64,000 bases of DNA from Streptomyces mexicanus (GCF_902506575.1 NZ_LR732544.1:658269-722268); one strand, 5' to 3'; shown: positions 8,945 to 21,427, counted from the stretch's first letter. Made by a program: numbers and translations. Notes: generated from the sequence alone by a model not told the origin.

Positions 8945-9478
8945 TCAGGCTGGTGCTACCTCATCGAGGATGTCGGTGCGCCACATCACGATCTGCGTCG
9001 TGCCATGCCCGTACCAGCCCGTGCCTTGGACCACCTGCAGCCGCGGGTCCTCCTGCTGCCAGTAGGCCAGGCGTTCCGGAGCCTCGGTGATGTACTCCAA
9101 GCCGTACGGCGCGGACGTGAGGACCGCTGGCCGGCCACCCTTCAGCCAGCCGACGGCGTGGTCCAGCCAGTCTTGGTCTACGTGGGTGCCGTATCGGGTG
9201 CAACGGTTGGCGTGGGGGCCGTAGGGGCGGCAGCGGCGGCTGGTCTTGCCCTGAAGCCAGAACGGGCAGCAGCCGGCCTCGCTGTACTTCAGGCCGTAGT
9301 GCTCCGCCCAGGACACCATCGCTTCCTGACCAGCCAGCCGCTGGGCGCGACGCTGCTCGTACCTTTCGGGGTCCTTGCGTTTCTCGCTGGGGTGGATCGG
9401 GCTCATTCCGTAGGGCCAGCGGACGCGTCCTTCTTCAGTGCCGAGGACTGCGGCCGCGCGGTCGTGCAGGTCGGTCAT
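8945..9478 (-). CDS. Hypothetical protein (177 aa)
   Basis: 177 residues from ATG 9478, preceded by AGGCAGGA. It has a Cys-rich middle (CCPFW near 78, then two further Cys around 92-104) and is otherwise globular, with no signal or membrane segment. The frame upstream to 9580 is less plausible. It is codirectional with the EndoVII-type gene, 79 bases upstream of it, so the two may be cotranscribed. Unrecognised family. Confidence 0.6.
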   Translation of the reverse strand: MTDLHDRAAAVLGTEEGRVRWPYGMSPIHPSEKRKDPERYEQRRAQRLAGQEAMVSWAEHYGLKYSEAGCCPFWLQGKTSRRCRPYGPHANRCTRYGTHVDQDWLDHAVGWLKGGRPAVLTSAPYGLEYITEAPERLAYWQQEDPRLQVVQGTGWYGHGTTQIVMWRTDILDEVAPA

Positions 9479-9619
9479 TGGTTCCTGCCTCTCTGTGGAT
9501 GGAGCAGTGGGTGGCAGTGTGCCGTTGATCTGGTTTCGCGCCAAACGCGCTGGGTCACCTTCCGGTTGGTCTGCCGTCAAGCGGGTCTGGGTGTCGGTGC
9601 CCGTGGCTACCGTCGTCCT

Positions 9620-9805
9620 ATGGCGCTGGACGACGCGATCGACAAGGCGAGACAGGAACGGGATCGCCAGGACGAACAGGCGCGGCTCAAGAAGAAGTGG
9701 GAGACGGAGGCGCAGCAGCGGGTGCGGAAGCTAGCGATCGAAGCGGTCGCCTGGCTCGCCGTGGAACGACGCAACGACCTCGACGCGCTCGGCATGCGCT
9801 GGTAG
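9620..9805 (+). pseudogene. Helicase C-terminal tail remnant
   Basis: A 61-codon frame whose last eight residues, LDALGMRW, and last ~27 bases match the end of the telomere helicase at 3056 almost exactly. The first ~45 codons are a Lys/Arg/Glu-rich helix unlike the helicase. It may be expressed as a tiny basic peptide, but it is best read as a chimeric remnant of a second TtrA-like gene. Confidence 0.6.
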
Positions 9806-9864
9806 GGCAGGCTGTGATCCTCACTCAGTAGATGGCCAGCCAGAGTGCGTGACATGCTTGGCCT

Positions 9865-11811
9865 ATGCGGATTCCTGTCGAAGTGCGCCCTGACTTCATC
9901 GAGAAGGTTGCCCGCCGCACGGATCCGCTGGGAGCTGTGGAGGAGCTCGTCTGGAACAGCCTTGATGCTGACGCGACCGAGGTGCACATCGAGTTGGAGC
10001 TCGATGATTTCAATGGCGTGCACGCAGTCGTCGTGAGTGACAACGGACACGGCATTCCGCCAGCGACTGTCGAGTCCGCCTTCAAGGGGATGGGCGGCTC
10101 GTGGAAGCGAACGGCGTCAGGCACAGAGAGCGGCCGTCAGCTGCATGGCCGCCACGGTTACGGGCGTTTCCGGGTGCTCGCTCTGGGATCCAGCGCCATG
10201 TGGACTTCCGTGTCCGATGGTCCCGGTGGCAGGAGCGAGGTCGTCATTCGCTTCCAGGACGGGGACAGCGACTTCGACGTCGATGAGCGTGTGCCAGCCT
10301 CATCATCGAAGCCTGGCACCGTCGTGCGAGTTACCGGAGAAGCCCTGCGTAAGCAGCGCCTCACTGCGGACAGGGCCCGGGAAGAGCTGACCAGTCGGCT
10401 GGCTATGTACCTGAGCAAGTACCCCACTGCGACCGTGTGGTGGCGCGGAACCGCTCTTGATCCGAGCGAGGCCATCCAGGGCGATCCGTTCGAGGAAGAA
10501 CTGGACATCGACATCGACACTGGTGGCCCAGGGCCTCTCCTGCGTATCGTGGAGTGGAAGAACAAGCCCCCGCGGCGAGAGCTGCTCATCTGCGACGCCG
10601 TCGGCGTGCACCGAGTGACGCTACTGGCTCAGATTCAGGCCCCTGACTTCTACTTCACTGCCTACGTGCTGTGGGACAAGTTTGCGAACTTGACTGACCA
10701 CGACCTGCTGGAAGGAGAGTTCGAACACTCGGATTCTCTGCTCGGTGCCACAGTGAAGGCCGCGCGGGCCCGGCTTCGCGCCTACTTCCGCGAACAGGAG
10801 CGGGAGCGAACGCGAAAGCTGGTACAGCAGTGGATTTTGGAAGGCATCTACCCCTACAGCGGAAAGCCGAGCGGTCCGGTCGAAGAGGCTGAACGGGAGA
10901 CATTCAACGAGGTAGCCAGTCTCATCAGCCGCCAGCTCAAAGGGCCGAGGGCAGCACGCCGTACCCAGATGGTGCTGCTCCGCGAAGCATTGCGGCGCCA
11001 GCCCGCCGCGATGCCGAAGGTCCTCGATGAGCTGTTTGGACTCTCGGGCCCTCAGAAAGAACGGCTGGAGGATCTGGTCGACCGCACCCCTCTGGCGAAC
11101 CTGATTGCCGCTAATGCGGAGACCGTCGACCGCATTGACGCCCTGAACACGTTGCGCGAGTTGCTGTTCGAGTTCGACACCCGGTACACCCTGCGCGAGA
11201 AGGACCAGCTGCACCGCATGCTCGAGAAGGAGCTGTGGATCTTCGGCGACGAGTACAGCCACGCCGTGTCCGAGATCGGGCTGACGAAGGCACTCAACCG
11301 GCATCTCCCCCGCCTGGAAGGCAGGGCGGTGCCCCAGCAGCAGGTCCAGTTGCACAACGGAACGAGCGGCCGACTGGATCTCCTGCTCTCCTGCGTCTCA
11401 GGCGCTGGCCGCACGAAGCAGCATCTAGTCGTTGAGCTCAAGCGGCCACGCACGGTGCTCTCCGAAAAGGAGGTCGCCCAGATCAACAGTTACGCATATG
11501 CCGTCACCACAGACGAGCGTTACCGTCACGATGACGAGACCCGTTGGGAATTCTGGCTCGTCGGCAACTCGATCGACGATGTTGTGCAATGGCAGTACCC
11601 GGACGGTTATGTCAAGAACGATGCCCGGGTGACCATCCGCATCGTCACTTGGGGAGCGATCATCGACGCCTGTGAGGAACGACTGCGCAATCAGCGGGAA
11701 CGGCTGGACTATGCGTCCGACCAGACGCGCAGCATCGAATACGCGCAACGTGTTCACGCAGACGCTGACGTTGTCCCCCTTCTAGCCAGCCGGGAAGACG
11801 ACAGCGCCTGA
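9865..11811 (+). CDS. GHKL (Hsp90-like) ATPase fused to PD-(D/E)XK nuclease; candidate defence protein
   Basis: 648 residues. The N-terminal ~180 residues form a GHKL ATPase: EELVWNSLDADA (N-box), DNGHGIP (G1) and GRHGYGRFRV (G2). A long helical middle (about 250-470) follows. The C-terminus (about 495-580) has a PD-(D/E)XK-like core: D505 in GRLDLLLS and E524-L-K526 in VVELKRP. MORC/MutL-like ATPases joined to restriction-type nucleases are known from prokaryotic conflict systems. The gene shows visibly more A/T in third positions than its neighbours. It is single, with no partner gene, and lies just before the right 92-bp repeat. Role in phage defence is inferred. Confidence 0.8.
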   Translation: MRIPVEVRPDFIEKVARRTDPLGAVEELVWNSLDADATEVHIELELDDFNGVHAVVVSDNGHGIPPATVESAFKGMGGSWKRTASGTESGRQLHGRHGYGRFRVLALGSSAMWTSVSDGPGGRSEVVIRFQDGDSDFDVDERVPASSSKPGTVVRVTGEALRKQRLTADRAREELTSRLAMYLSKYPTATVWWRGTALDPSEAIQGDPFEEELDIDIDTGGPGPLLRIVEWKNKPPRRELLICDAVGVHRVTLLAQIQAPDFYFTAYVLWDKFANLTDHDLLEGEFEHSDSLLGATVKAARARLRAYFREQERERTRKLVQQWILEGIYPYSGKPSGPVEEAERETFNEVASLISRQLKGPRAARRTQMVLLREALRRQPAAMPKVLDELFGLSGPQKERLEDLVDRTPLANLIAANAETVDRIDALNTLRELLFEFDTRYTLREKDQLHRMLEKELWIFGDEYSHAVSEIGLTKALNRHLPRLEGRAVPQQQVQLHNGTSGRLDLLLSCVSGAGRTKQHLVVELKRPRTVLSEKEVAQINSYAYAVTTDERYRHDDETRWEFWLVGNSIDDVVQWQYPDGYVKNDARVTIRIVTWGAIIDACEERLRNQRERLDYASDQTRSIEYAQRVHADADVVPLLASREDDSA

Positions 11812-11812
11812 C

Positions 11813-11904
11813 GACGAACTCCACGTCATCGGCGACTGGCGCGCCGTCTTCCCCGAAGGCCGCGCCGTCGCCGAAGTGAAAGTCAAAGACACCTACACCC
11901 TCAC
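11813..11904 (+). repeat. 92-bp direct repeat, right copy
   Basis: Duplicate of 6909-7000 with one mismatch. It starts directly after the stop of the GHKL-nuclease gene. Confidence 0.9.
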
Positions 11905-11917
11905 CATCGAGGCGTGA
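11813..11917 (+). pseudogene. 3' remnant of a second tap-like gene
   Basis: This reads in frame with the tap-like C-terminus from the motif-C Asp (DELHVIGDW) to a TGA stop, with a slightly different tail (ending TIEA rather than TAGT). All upstream sequence of that gene is missing, so it is a stub left by recombination. Confidence 0.8.
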
Positions 11918-11943
11918 CCAGCATTGTCTTGTCAGCTGCCCTG

Positions 11944-12648
11944 CTACCGAGCCAGCGTCACGGTGACGGGCACGTCCGTGCAACTGCTCAGCGTCTGTGC
12001 CAGGGCGGCCTGTTCGTCGGCGTCGACGCTCAGGCCCCAGCGGGTCTTGTCGGCCACCCAGTCGGTGACGTACTGGCATCGGTAGCCTGCCGCCGGCGGC
12101 AGCCACGTGGTCGGGTCCTGGTCGGCCTTCGACCGGTTCGACGCCGCGGACACCGCGATCAGGGCGCGGTCGTCTCCGAGGTCGTTGGCGTAGGCCTCCC
12201 GCTCCTTCGCGCTCCACTCGTAGGCGCCGGAGTCCCAGGCTTCCGCCAGCGGCACCAGGTGGTCGATGTCCAGGCCGCGGGCGCCGTCGATGTAGCGGTC
12301 GTCGTAGGGCGAGTACCAGCGGCCTCCGGTCAGCGTGCAGTTCGCGCCTTGCACGGGTGCGACGACCGCCTCGGCCTTGAGGACCTCGGCGCGGGTGTTG
12401 CAGCCGTCGTGGTCGGCGTCGATCCAGTGCTTGAACTTGCTGCGCACGTACCCGGTGCGGTCCTCGGCGCGTACCGGGAGCTGGGCGAGAGCGTCGCGTA
12501 CGGGCAGGGTGATGGTCTGGCCCGGTGCGCGCAGCGGTGCGGTGGCCGCGCCGGCGGTTCGGGGGGTTGCGGTGGCGGTGTGGGCGGTGGTGGGCAGGAG
12601 CAGGGCGGCGAGAGCGGCGGCCGCGGCCGCGGTGCGGGCCAAACGCAT
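11944..12648 (-). CDS. Secreted HNH nuclease (DUF1524/GmrSD C-terminal type)
   Basis: 234 residues. A Sec signal peptide (about 1-30: basic start, Ala/Leu core, AHTA) precedes a nuclease domain with the LDIDHLVPLAEAWDSGA motif (about 125-140) and a following YANDL...NRSKADQDP...W stretch, the hallmark of the secreted Streptomyces HNH family. It probably degrades extracellular DNA. The conserved D-x-D-H and N/H-type residues are present and the length is normal. It is monocistronic, with a strong hairpin just upstream. Confidence 0.88.
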   Translation of the reverse strand: MRLARTAAAAAALAALLLPTTAHTATATPRTAGAATAPLRAPGQTITLPVRDALAQLPVRAEDRTGYVRSKFKHWIDADHDGCNTRAEVLKAEAVVAPVQGANCTLTGGRWYSPYDDRYIDGARGLDIDHLVPLAEAWDSGAYEWSAKEREAYANDLGDDRALIAVSAASNRSKADQDPTTWLPPAAGYRCQYVTDWVADKTRWGLSVDADEQAALAQTLSSCTDVPVTVTLAR

Positions 12649-12664
12649 CGGACGAGGGTCCCTT

Positions 12665-12693
12665 CGAAGATCCCGGACAGGTCGGGATCTTCG
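12665..12693. promoter_or_regulatory. Perfect 11-bp inverted repeat
   Basis: CGAAGATCCCG and CGGGATCTTCG are separated by 7 bases, 17 bases upstream of the nuclease start and between two divergent genes. It could be an operator or a 5'-leader hairpin; a terminator is less likely in this position. Confidence 0.5.
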
Positions 12694-12797
12694 TAGCGGC
12701 CCCGGGCTCCGACGCGCCCGGGAACGGCGGCTGCTCTACCCGATCGAGCGGCACGCCGGATGACCAGCCCCTCTCAAGGCCCGCTTAGGATCCGCGC

Positions 12798-13088
12798 GTG
12801 GCACACACCTTCGAAGAACTCGTGGAGATGCAGCGCGCAGCCGACCAGGCGCACGCGCAGGTTCAGCAGCTTCGGGACCAGTACGGGCCGCCCACTCGTG
12901 TGGCGTGGAGCGAGCAGCAGACCGCAACCTACGAGACCGCCTGGCGTGCCTGGCGTGACCTCGCCCGCGACGTCCAGGCCGCCGTCACCGAGCACGCCCA
13001 GGCGGAGGGACAGTCACGCACCGAGGTGGAGGCCGGCGTGAAGAAGGCCGCCCGGCACCCCGAGCCGCCCGAGCCTCAGGACGAGTGA
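12798..13088 (+). CDS. Small helical hypothetical protein
   Basis: 96 residues from GTG. It is almost wholly helical, rich in Ala/Gln/Glu/Arg with heptad-like spacing (about 1-80), with an acidic Pro-rich tail. Probably a coiled-coil cytosolic protein; family not recognised. Its end overlaps the convergent 56-aa gene by 13 bases. Confidence 0.6.
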   Translation: MAHTFEELVEMQRAADQAHAQVQQLRDQYGPPTRVAWSEQQTATYETAWRAWRDLARDVQAAVTEHAQAEGQSRTEVEAGVKKAARHPEPPEPQDE

Positions 13089-13246
13089 CCCGAAGGGCGT
13101 CGCGTGGACAGCCGGTACACGGGAGCGTGCTCTGGATCCCAGGGGCGGGCCGCCGGGGGCAGCAGACGGGCCGGGATCTCGTTGCGGTGCCGGCGCATGA
13201 TCTGCCGCAGGGCGCGGCCGCGGACCGGGTACGGGCGGTAGGCCAT
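13076..13246 (-). CDS. Small basic hypothetical protein
   Basis: 56 residues starting MAYRPYPVRGRALRQI. It is Arg/Pro-rich and highly basic, resembling short conserved Streptomyces proteins of unknown function. No clear ribosome site. It lies directly downstream of the 65-aa gene on the same strand (gap about 20 bases), suggesting an operon. Confidence 0.5.
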   Translation of the reverse strand: MAYRPYPVRGRALRQIMRRHRNEIPARLLPPAARPWDPEHAPVYRLSTRRPSGHSS

Positions 13247-13267
13247 GATCCGCATCTTGGCAGACGG

Positions 13268-13465
13268 CTAGGACTCCTCCGGCCAGGTCGTCAACGTCTC
13301 GCCGGTCTCCTCGTCGACCAGGGTGATGCGAGCCCCGGGGAGGTTGCCGTACTCGCCGATCCAGCCGGAGAACTTGCGCCGCGCGGTCGTCTCGGCGGCC
13401 CACCGGCCCTGCACCACCGCACGGCCGTCGGCGGTCAGGGTGAGGTGGTAGCGCTCGATGGGCAT
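13268..13465 (-). CDS. Small conserved Streptomyces hypothetical protein
   Basis: 65 residues starting MPIERYHLTLTADGR, with alternating beta-type residues and a conserved-looking ARRKFSGWIGEYG core. It is divergent from the DUF6233 gene, with starts 45 bases apart. An upstream in-frame extension is antisense to the DUF6233 gene and is rejected. Function unknown. Confidence 0.6.
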   Translation of the reverse strand: MPIERYHLTLTADGRAVVQGRWAAETTARRKFSGWIGEYGNLPGARITLVDEETGETLTTWPEES

Positions 13466-13510
13466 GCCCTCAGGATGGCAGGGGCCCGCCTCACCCTTAG
13501 AATCGAACGC

Positions 13511-13849
13511 GTGACCGATCTGCCGCCTGACCTGCCACGCCTCCGCACTCTGGAGACCTGGCTCGCCCTCACCCTGGACCGGGTCCGGCAGCAGATTGCC
13601 GCGGCCGAGCGGCGGGAGCAGGAGCGGCAGCGCGGCGAGCAGGCCCGGCCCCCGGTGCCGGAGTGGGTCATCGAGCGCGGTCTCAACCGCGACTCGCCCC
13701 CGGTCGCGGTCCACGTCGGCGGCTGCCACATGGCGGGCAAGCGGTGGCGGGGCGTGCCGCGGGATGTGGCGCTGCGGGCGCTCGCGGAGGGTGTCGAGCC
13801 GTGCAGCCACTGCCAGCCCGACAGCGAGCTGGGGTTCCTCGACGGTTAG
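13511..13849 (+). CDS. DUF6233 family protein
   Basis: 112 residues from GTG. The pattern is the Streptomyces-specific DUF6233: LPPDLPRLRTLETWLALTLD at the start, an Arg/Glu-rich helix, PEWVIERGLN, VHVGGCHMAGKRWRG and a C-terminal ALAEGVEPCSHCQPD with a CxxC pair. These occur in many copies in Streptomyces genomes, are of unknown function and may bind zinc. The frame upstream of 13511 is not homologous and is left out. Confidence 0.85.
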   Translation: MTDLPPDLPRLRTLETWLALTLDRVRQQIAAAERREQERQRGEQARPPVPEWVIERGLNRDSPPVAVHVGGCHMAGKRWRGVPRDVALRALAEGVEPCSHCQPDSELGFLDG

Positions 13850-13923
13850 GCGCTGCGCGGCCGGCGGCCCGTGCTCTTCTTCGCGGTCTTCTTGGCCGGC
13901 TGCTTCTGCTGCGGCGGCGATTG

Positions 13924-14268
13924 CTACCCGAACAGCGTGACCAGTGCAACAAAGCCGACGAGGAGCACAGGCAGCAGTACAGGCAACAGTCGGACGGCCA
14001 ACGGTAGCCGCGCCGGCACGGGAGTAGTGCCTTGCTGCCAACCAGAGCTGACAGCCCCTCGCGTGCCAAGGGGCGTCACGTGAGTCGCCTGGGGGCCCTT
14101 CGGGCCGTGCTCGATAGCGAAGGAGGCCCGATCGCCGTCATCCAGAGTCTTGTAGCCCCTCATTTGAATGCTCGAGTAGTGAACGAACACATCCGGACCG
14201 CCGCCATCTGGTCTGATGAAGCCATAACCCTTCTCGGAGTTGAACCAGACAACCGTGCCCTCGGCCAC
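13924..14268 (-). CDS. Cold-shock domain protein with C-terminal membrane helix
   Basis: 114 residues from GTG with GGGGAGC upstream. The N-terminal ~70 residues are a cold-shock domain with both RNP motifs (YGFI and VFVHYS). The last ~25 residues are strongly hydrophobic ([21 protein letters not shown]), predicting a single tail-anchor helix. Cold-shock proteins are normally soluble and ~67 residues long, like the one at 53,132. This one may tether RNA or ssDNA binding to the membrane. The hydrophobic segment is joined by a Gly/Ser/Thr-rich linker in the same frame, with no sign of a frameshift. Confidence 0.75.
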   Translation of the reverse strand: MAEGTVVWFNSEKGYGFIRPDGGGPDVFVHYSSIQMRGYKTLDDGDRASFAIEHGPKGPQATHVTPLGTRGAVSSGWQQGTTPVPARLPLAVRLLPVLLPVLLVGFVALVTLFG

Positions 14269-15167
14269 TTTGCTCCCCTGACGACGTCGCGCGGCGGTGC
14301 CACACGGGCTTACGTCCCGCATCGCTTCTGCGGGAGGTCTCCCCGTCGGGCCGGCTCTCCGAACGTCAATCGAGCACCGCCGTCTTCGTCTGGGGAATGG
14401 GCCTCGCTGAGCTGTGATCAAGCGGCCAGTGGCATGCGCTGCGACCAAGGGGCATGGACAAAAGCGGCCGCAACGGGGATGTCAGCGGGGCCGACCACGG
14501 AGGAACCGCGTGGTGATCTGCGCGGACGTAGGGATGCTCCTTCGGGCCGCGCAACAGCAGGCGCAGTGTCGAACCTCGTGTTCGTGGTCGACCGAGGCGT
14601 CCGGTCACGCGGCTCGGACGGCTCTGGGGTGCCGGCCAGCTTGCGGAGGTCGGAGCGCGTCGTCGGCGCCAAAGGTGCGGTCTCCCAGTATGGGTGTCGC
14701 CCCACAGCCGCACGGACAGGAGCAGCAGGCGTGTTCGCGTTCTGTCAGTTCGGCCATGCCCCGCACTCTTCTCCTGGCCTACGGAGGCGTTCAGCACAGC
14801 CAGGCGCACCCGGCGGGGTGCGCCTGGCTGTGCACCGCGCAGGTGAGAGTGGGTGCGACGCCGCTCGCTCTCGCTGACGGAGGAGGGGCGAGGTTGCGCC
14901 GTCCTGCTTCTCGGGTGGGGCGGCCCGAGAGGGGCCGCGGGGTTGTTGTGCCAGGTTCCAGGCGGGCGGGGTGGTCGGTCACGACGCCAGTCTGTCGGGC
15001 ATCCGTCAGCCTGCATCGTGCGGGCACCAAACGGCAGCTGCCTGGCCAGACCGATGCCGCACGAGTTCCCCCCGGGGTAGCGATGGGCGCCGGTGGGCGG
15101 GCGCCGACGGCCTGCTGTTGCGGCCACCGGCACCCGCCTCGGTCCGTCTCCGGAAACGCGGCGGCGT
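14269..15167. other. No supportable gene; one strong hairpin
   Basis: All open frames here look like shadows or degraded DNA. The only clear structure is the hairpin at 14,795-14,832. The region separates the terminal accessory genes from the chaperone island. Confidence 0.4.
14795..14832 (-). terminator. 16-bp perfect hairpin
   Basis: Arms CACAGCCAGGCGCACC and GGTGCGCCTGGCTGTG enclose a 6-base loop. It lies 336 bases beyond the groEL stop, so it may end that transcript; it also works in the other direction. No U-tract. Confidence 0.5.
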
Positions 15168-17103
<1,936 letters not shown>

Positions 17104-17105
17104 CG

Positions 17106-18974
<1,869 letters not shown>

Positions 18975-19004
18975 CTGGTTCTCCCTCCTCACCCATGCTC
19001 TGCT

Positions 19005-19401
19005 TCACGTTTCCGGACAGGGCGTCATCGCAATGTCCGCTCCCACCGGACGGGAGCGGCCCGCAGCGGAGGCTCGGGACGGGCCACCCCAGCACCACGA
19101 GGTAACGCGGCGCTGGCCGGGTCGTCCGTGCGGCGACAGGGCCGGGGTCGTATACCCGCTCGGCCGTCCTCCGGTAGGTCTGGTCGTAGGCCGGGCGCAG
19201 GGCCGGATCGCGGAGCGTTTCGTGTACGCCGCTCGCACCTCGCCGAACCGCTCTGCGGTGGCCGCGTCCACCCGAGTGGGGGCGCAGCTCCCGCACCTGG
19301 GCGCGGAAAGCAGAGGTGATCAACTCGGCTGTCGCTGAGGGCTCCGTCCCAGCACCGCATACAGGTCCGCGCCCTGGTTTCAGCGGTTTCAGCGCCCGCA
19401 T
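19005..19401 (-). pseudogene. Frameshifted J-domain protein gene
   Basis: It starts with an ATG preceded by GGAGGTGAG. J-domain pieces appear in order but in alternating frames: DLYAVLG, then TAELITSAFRAQVRELRP, then DAATAERFGEVRAAY, then ETLRDPALRPAYDQTYRR. At least three one-base shifts are needed to join them, and the HPD tripeptide reads HS/HT. The intact relative is the gene at 42,249. It lies directly upstream of dnaK copy 1 and would have been its cochaperone. It is either decayed or full of sequencing indels. Confidence 0.75.
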
Positions 19402-19471
19402 TGCCTCACCTCCTCGCCTGCTGCGAGCTGCGACTTCACCCTTAGCTTGCCTCAGTTCATGAGATAAAACT

Positions 19472-19492
19472 TGAGTCTAGTCTTGTCAAGGT
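19472..19492 (-). promoter_or_regulatory. HAIR-like operator (HspR type)
   Basis: CTTGA-N11-TCAAG, with perfect 5-bp arms spaced like the HspR operator CTTGAGT-N7-ACTCAAG. It sits 70 bases upstream of the J/dnaK unit and upstream of the opposite hsp20 remnant. Confidence 0.7.
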
Positions 19493-19513
19493 TTGCTGGC
19501 GGCAGTATAGGGG

Positions 19514-19738
19514 TTGTCGGAGGCATTTCCGGGCTCTCGGGGTCTGGAGGCAGAGGGCCGATCTGCTCGTCGCCGAGCGGCCCCACGGCGCTTCAGCCGC
19601 CAGCCTCTGCTGGGTGACTCGCTCGGGCCGGAGACGATCACCGCCCACTACGACGCGGGCCTGCTCACCGTGAATATCCCGGTGGCGGAGGAGGCCAAGC
19701 CCCGCCGCATCGAGATCTACCGAAAAGGCGCGCAGTGA
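19514..19738 (+). pseudogene. Truncated, frameshifted hsp20 remnant
   Basis: The 3' half of an alpha-crystallin gene: FSRQPLLGDSLGPETITAHY, then GLLTVNIPVAEEAKPRRIEI to a TGA. The preceding piece (RADLLVAERPHGA) is in another frame, so a base is missing near 19,603. The N-terminal half is absent. It most resembles the intact Hsp20 at 24,491. Confidence 0.8.
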
Positions 19739-19921
19739 CAGCGGATCGAGAGCTGGCCCGCCCCACACCGAAAGCAAGCGGAAGAAGCGGCTCGTCAGGA
19801 GGGAATACAGGTAGACAACAGCAGACCGCAGCATCGACGACATGGCTGCGGGCCGTCGCAACGCTTGAGCGCTGCACGTGCGGTGGCCCGCAGCGTGCGC
19901 TGAGCGGCAGGAGTGAGGACC

Positions 19922-20305
19922 ATGGCTCTGTTCCTCGCCTCCCACTGGGAGAACGGCTGGGCCGTGACGGAGATCAAAGGGGCCCTGGACACCACCACGG
20001 CCCGCGAGCTGTGTGACTACGTGGCCGCCGTCACCGCCAAGCACCGGCACTTGCTGAACCTGATCGTGGACCTGTCCGAGCTGACCTGGGCCGACAGAGC
20101 TGGCCTGGCTGCCCTGATGTCCGTCCGGGCCATGCTGGAAGAGGACCAGGGGGAGCTGCGCCTGGTCTGCCCCGAAGGGCGCGTGGAGCGGCTCCTGCGC
20201 GACAGCGGACTCGCCCAAGCCCTGCCCGTCTACCCCTCCCTCGAGGCCGCCCTCACAGCGCCCCGCACCACAGTCGCCAACCGGATGGGTGGTGCCGTGC
20301 CGTGA
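19922..20305 (+). CDS. STAS-domain anti-sigma factor antagonist-like protein
   Basis: 127 residues from ATG with GGCAGGAG upstream. The STAS fold is visible: VTEIKGALDTTTARELCDYV, LNLIVDLSELTWADRAGLAAL and LRLVCPEGRVERLLRDSGL. In active antagonists of the SpoIIAA/RsbV type the DSSG motif carries the serine phosphorylated by the anti-sigma kinase; here that motif is DRAG, so the phosphoacceptor is missing. It may bind its kinase partner constitutively or have another role. The stop overlaps the next start (GTGA at 20,302). Confidence 0.85.
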   Translation: MALFLASHWENGWAVTEIKGALDTTTARELCDYVAAVTAKHRHLLNLIVDLSELTWADRAGLAALMSVRAMLEEDQGELRLVCPEGRVERLLRDSGLAQALPVYPSLEAALTAPRTTVANRMGGAVP

Positions 20306-20679
20306 TCACCGAACTTGCCGTCGAACGTGTCGAATTCACCTGCGGCTCGTGCTGGCACCGCTGGAGCGTCGACTACGACGTGCAGCGCTACCAGGACGCC
20401 CTCGACGCCGAGTGGGAGGTGTTCTACCGCGACAACATGGTGGTCCCTTCCCCGTACACCCCGCAGGGCGCGCCGCCCTGCGAACACTGCGGCCGGCGCT
20501 GGGTCGGGCGCCTCGTGGCCCGCCGCCCCGTACCCCTGCCCGACGCCGAAGGGCCGCGCAGTCGCGTACCGGCCGAAGGCGGTCACCGCCCCGAGCGGCA
20601 CACCGCACCTATGCTGCACGCCGCCGGCCACCCCCAACCTCACGCGCGCACCGGGCAGCCGTCCACGGAAACGTCCTGA
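20302..20679 (+). CDS. Zinc-ribbon-like hypothetical protein
   Basis: 125 residues from GTG overlapping the STAS stop. Two CxxC knuckles, CGSC (about 14-17) and CEHC (about 60-63), flank an aromatic segment, consistent with a zinc ribbon. The C-terminal ~45 residues are low-complexity Pro/His/Arg. Translational coupling suggests it works with the STAS protein. Family unknown. Confidence 0.65.
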   Translation: MITELAVERVEFTCGSCWHRWSVDYDVQRYQDALDAEWEVFYRDNMVVPSPYTPQGAPPCEHCGRRWVGRLVARRPVPLPDAEGPRSRVPAEGGHRPERHTAPMLHAAGHPQPHARTGQPSTETS

Positions 20680-20766
20680 CCGGCCAGTCGGTTCCGCACT
20701 ACATCTCGCTCTGCCCCCGTACGGCTCGCGCCCGGACGGGGGCAGAGCTCACTGCCTGGGCTGGGG

Positions 20767-21232
20767 TCAGCGTTCCGAGGTGATCTCGATGCGGTGTGGT
20801 TTGGTGGTTTCCGCCTTCGGCACCTTGACGGTCAGCACACCGCTGTCGAGGGTGGCCTCGACGTTCTCGGGGTTGATGTCGCCGGGCAGCGCGGCGCGGT
20901 ACTCAAACCGGCCGGTCCTGCGGGTGCTGCGGCGCAGCATGCGCGTTCCTTGAACTCACCGGTGATGGTCAGTTCGCGCTCGGTCATCTCGATGTCGAGG
21001 TCCTCGCGCTTGACGCCGGGCACCTCGACTTCGACAAGGTAGGCGTCATCGGTCTCGCCAGCGGCGACCAGGCCATGCCCTCCGCCATGGGGCCCATGGC
21101 ACCGCCGATGGTGGACTCCAGGAGAGTCCCCATCCTGCCGAAGAGGTCGCTGAACTCGGCGAGAGGCTCCGTGTCCCAGCCCGGGAACCGCCGTTCAGCC
21201 AGGGGCCCTCCGCGTCGCACAGGCAGCGTCAT
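20767..21232 (-). pseudogene. Frameshifted hsp20 gene
   Basis: A full-length Hsp20 can be rebuilt only across two shifts: MTLPVRRGG...MAWSPLA, then ETDDAYLVEVEVPGVKRE to GEFKER, then a third frame with TGRFEYRAALPGDI and VLTVKVPKAE to a TGA. Shifts lie near 21,055 and 20,935. It is closest to the intact Hsp20 at 39,469. Confidence 0.85.
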
Positions 21233-21427
21233 CGTTCCATCTCCGCACACAGGTACCTTCCGTCACGTTCAGGCTATTCCCGATGTTGCTTCGCGGCATG
21301 GCCGGCCCCGACCGCATGAAGAAGCGCGGGGTCGCGGTCGTGAAGCATGTGAGCTGCGGCATTGCCAGCGGGCGCGGCCAGTGCTCACGATGAGGCGGAC
21401 GACAAGCGGCAAGGAAAGCAGTTCCCC

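Noticed and set aside
1..15000. A canonical terminal protein gene (tpg)
   Set aside because: No ~185-residue Tpg-like protein was found near the Tap-like gene. The 95-aa HTH protein is too short and lacks the known pattern.
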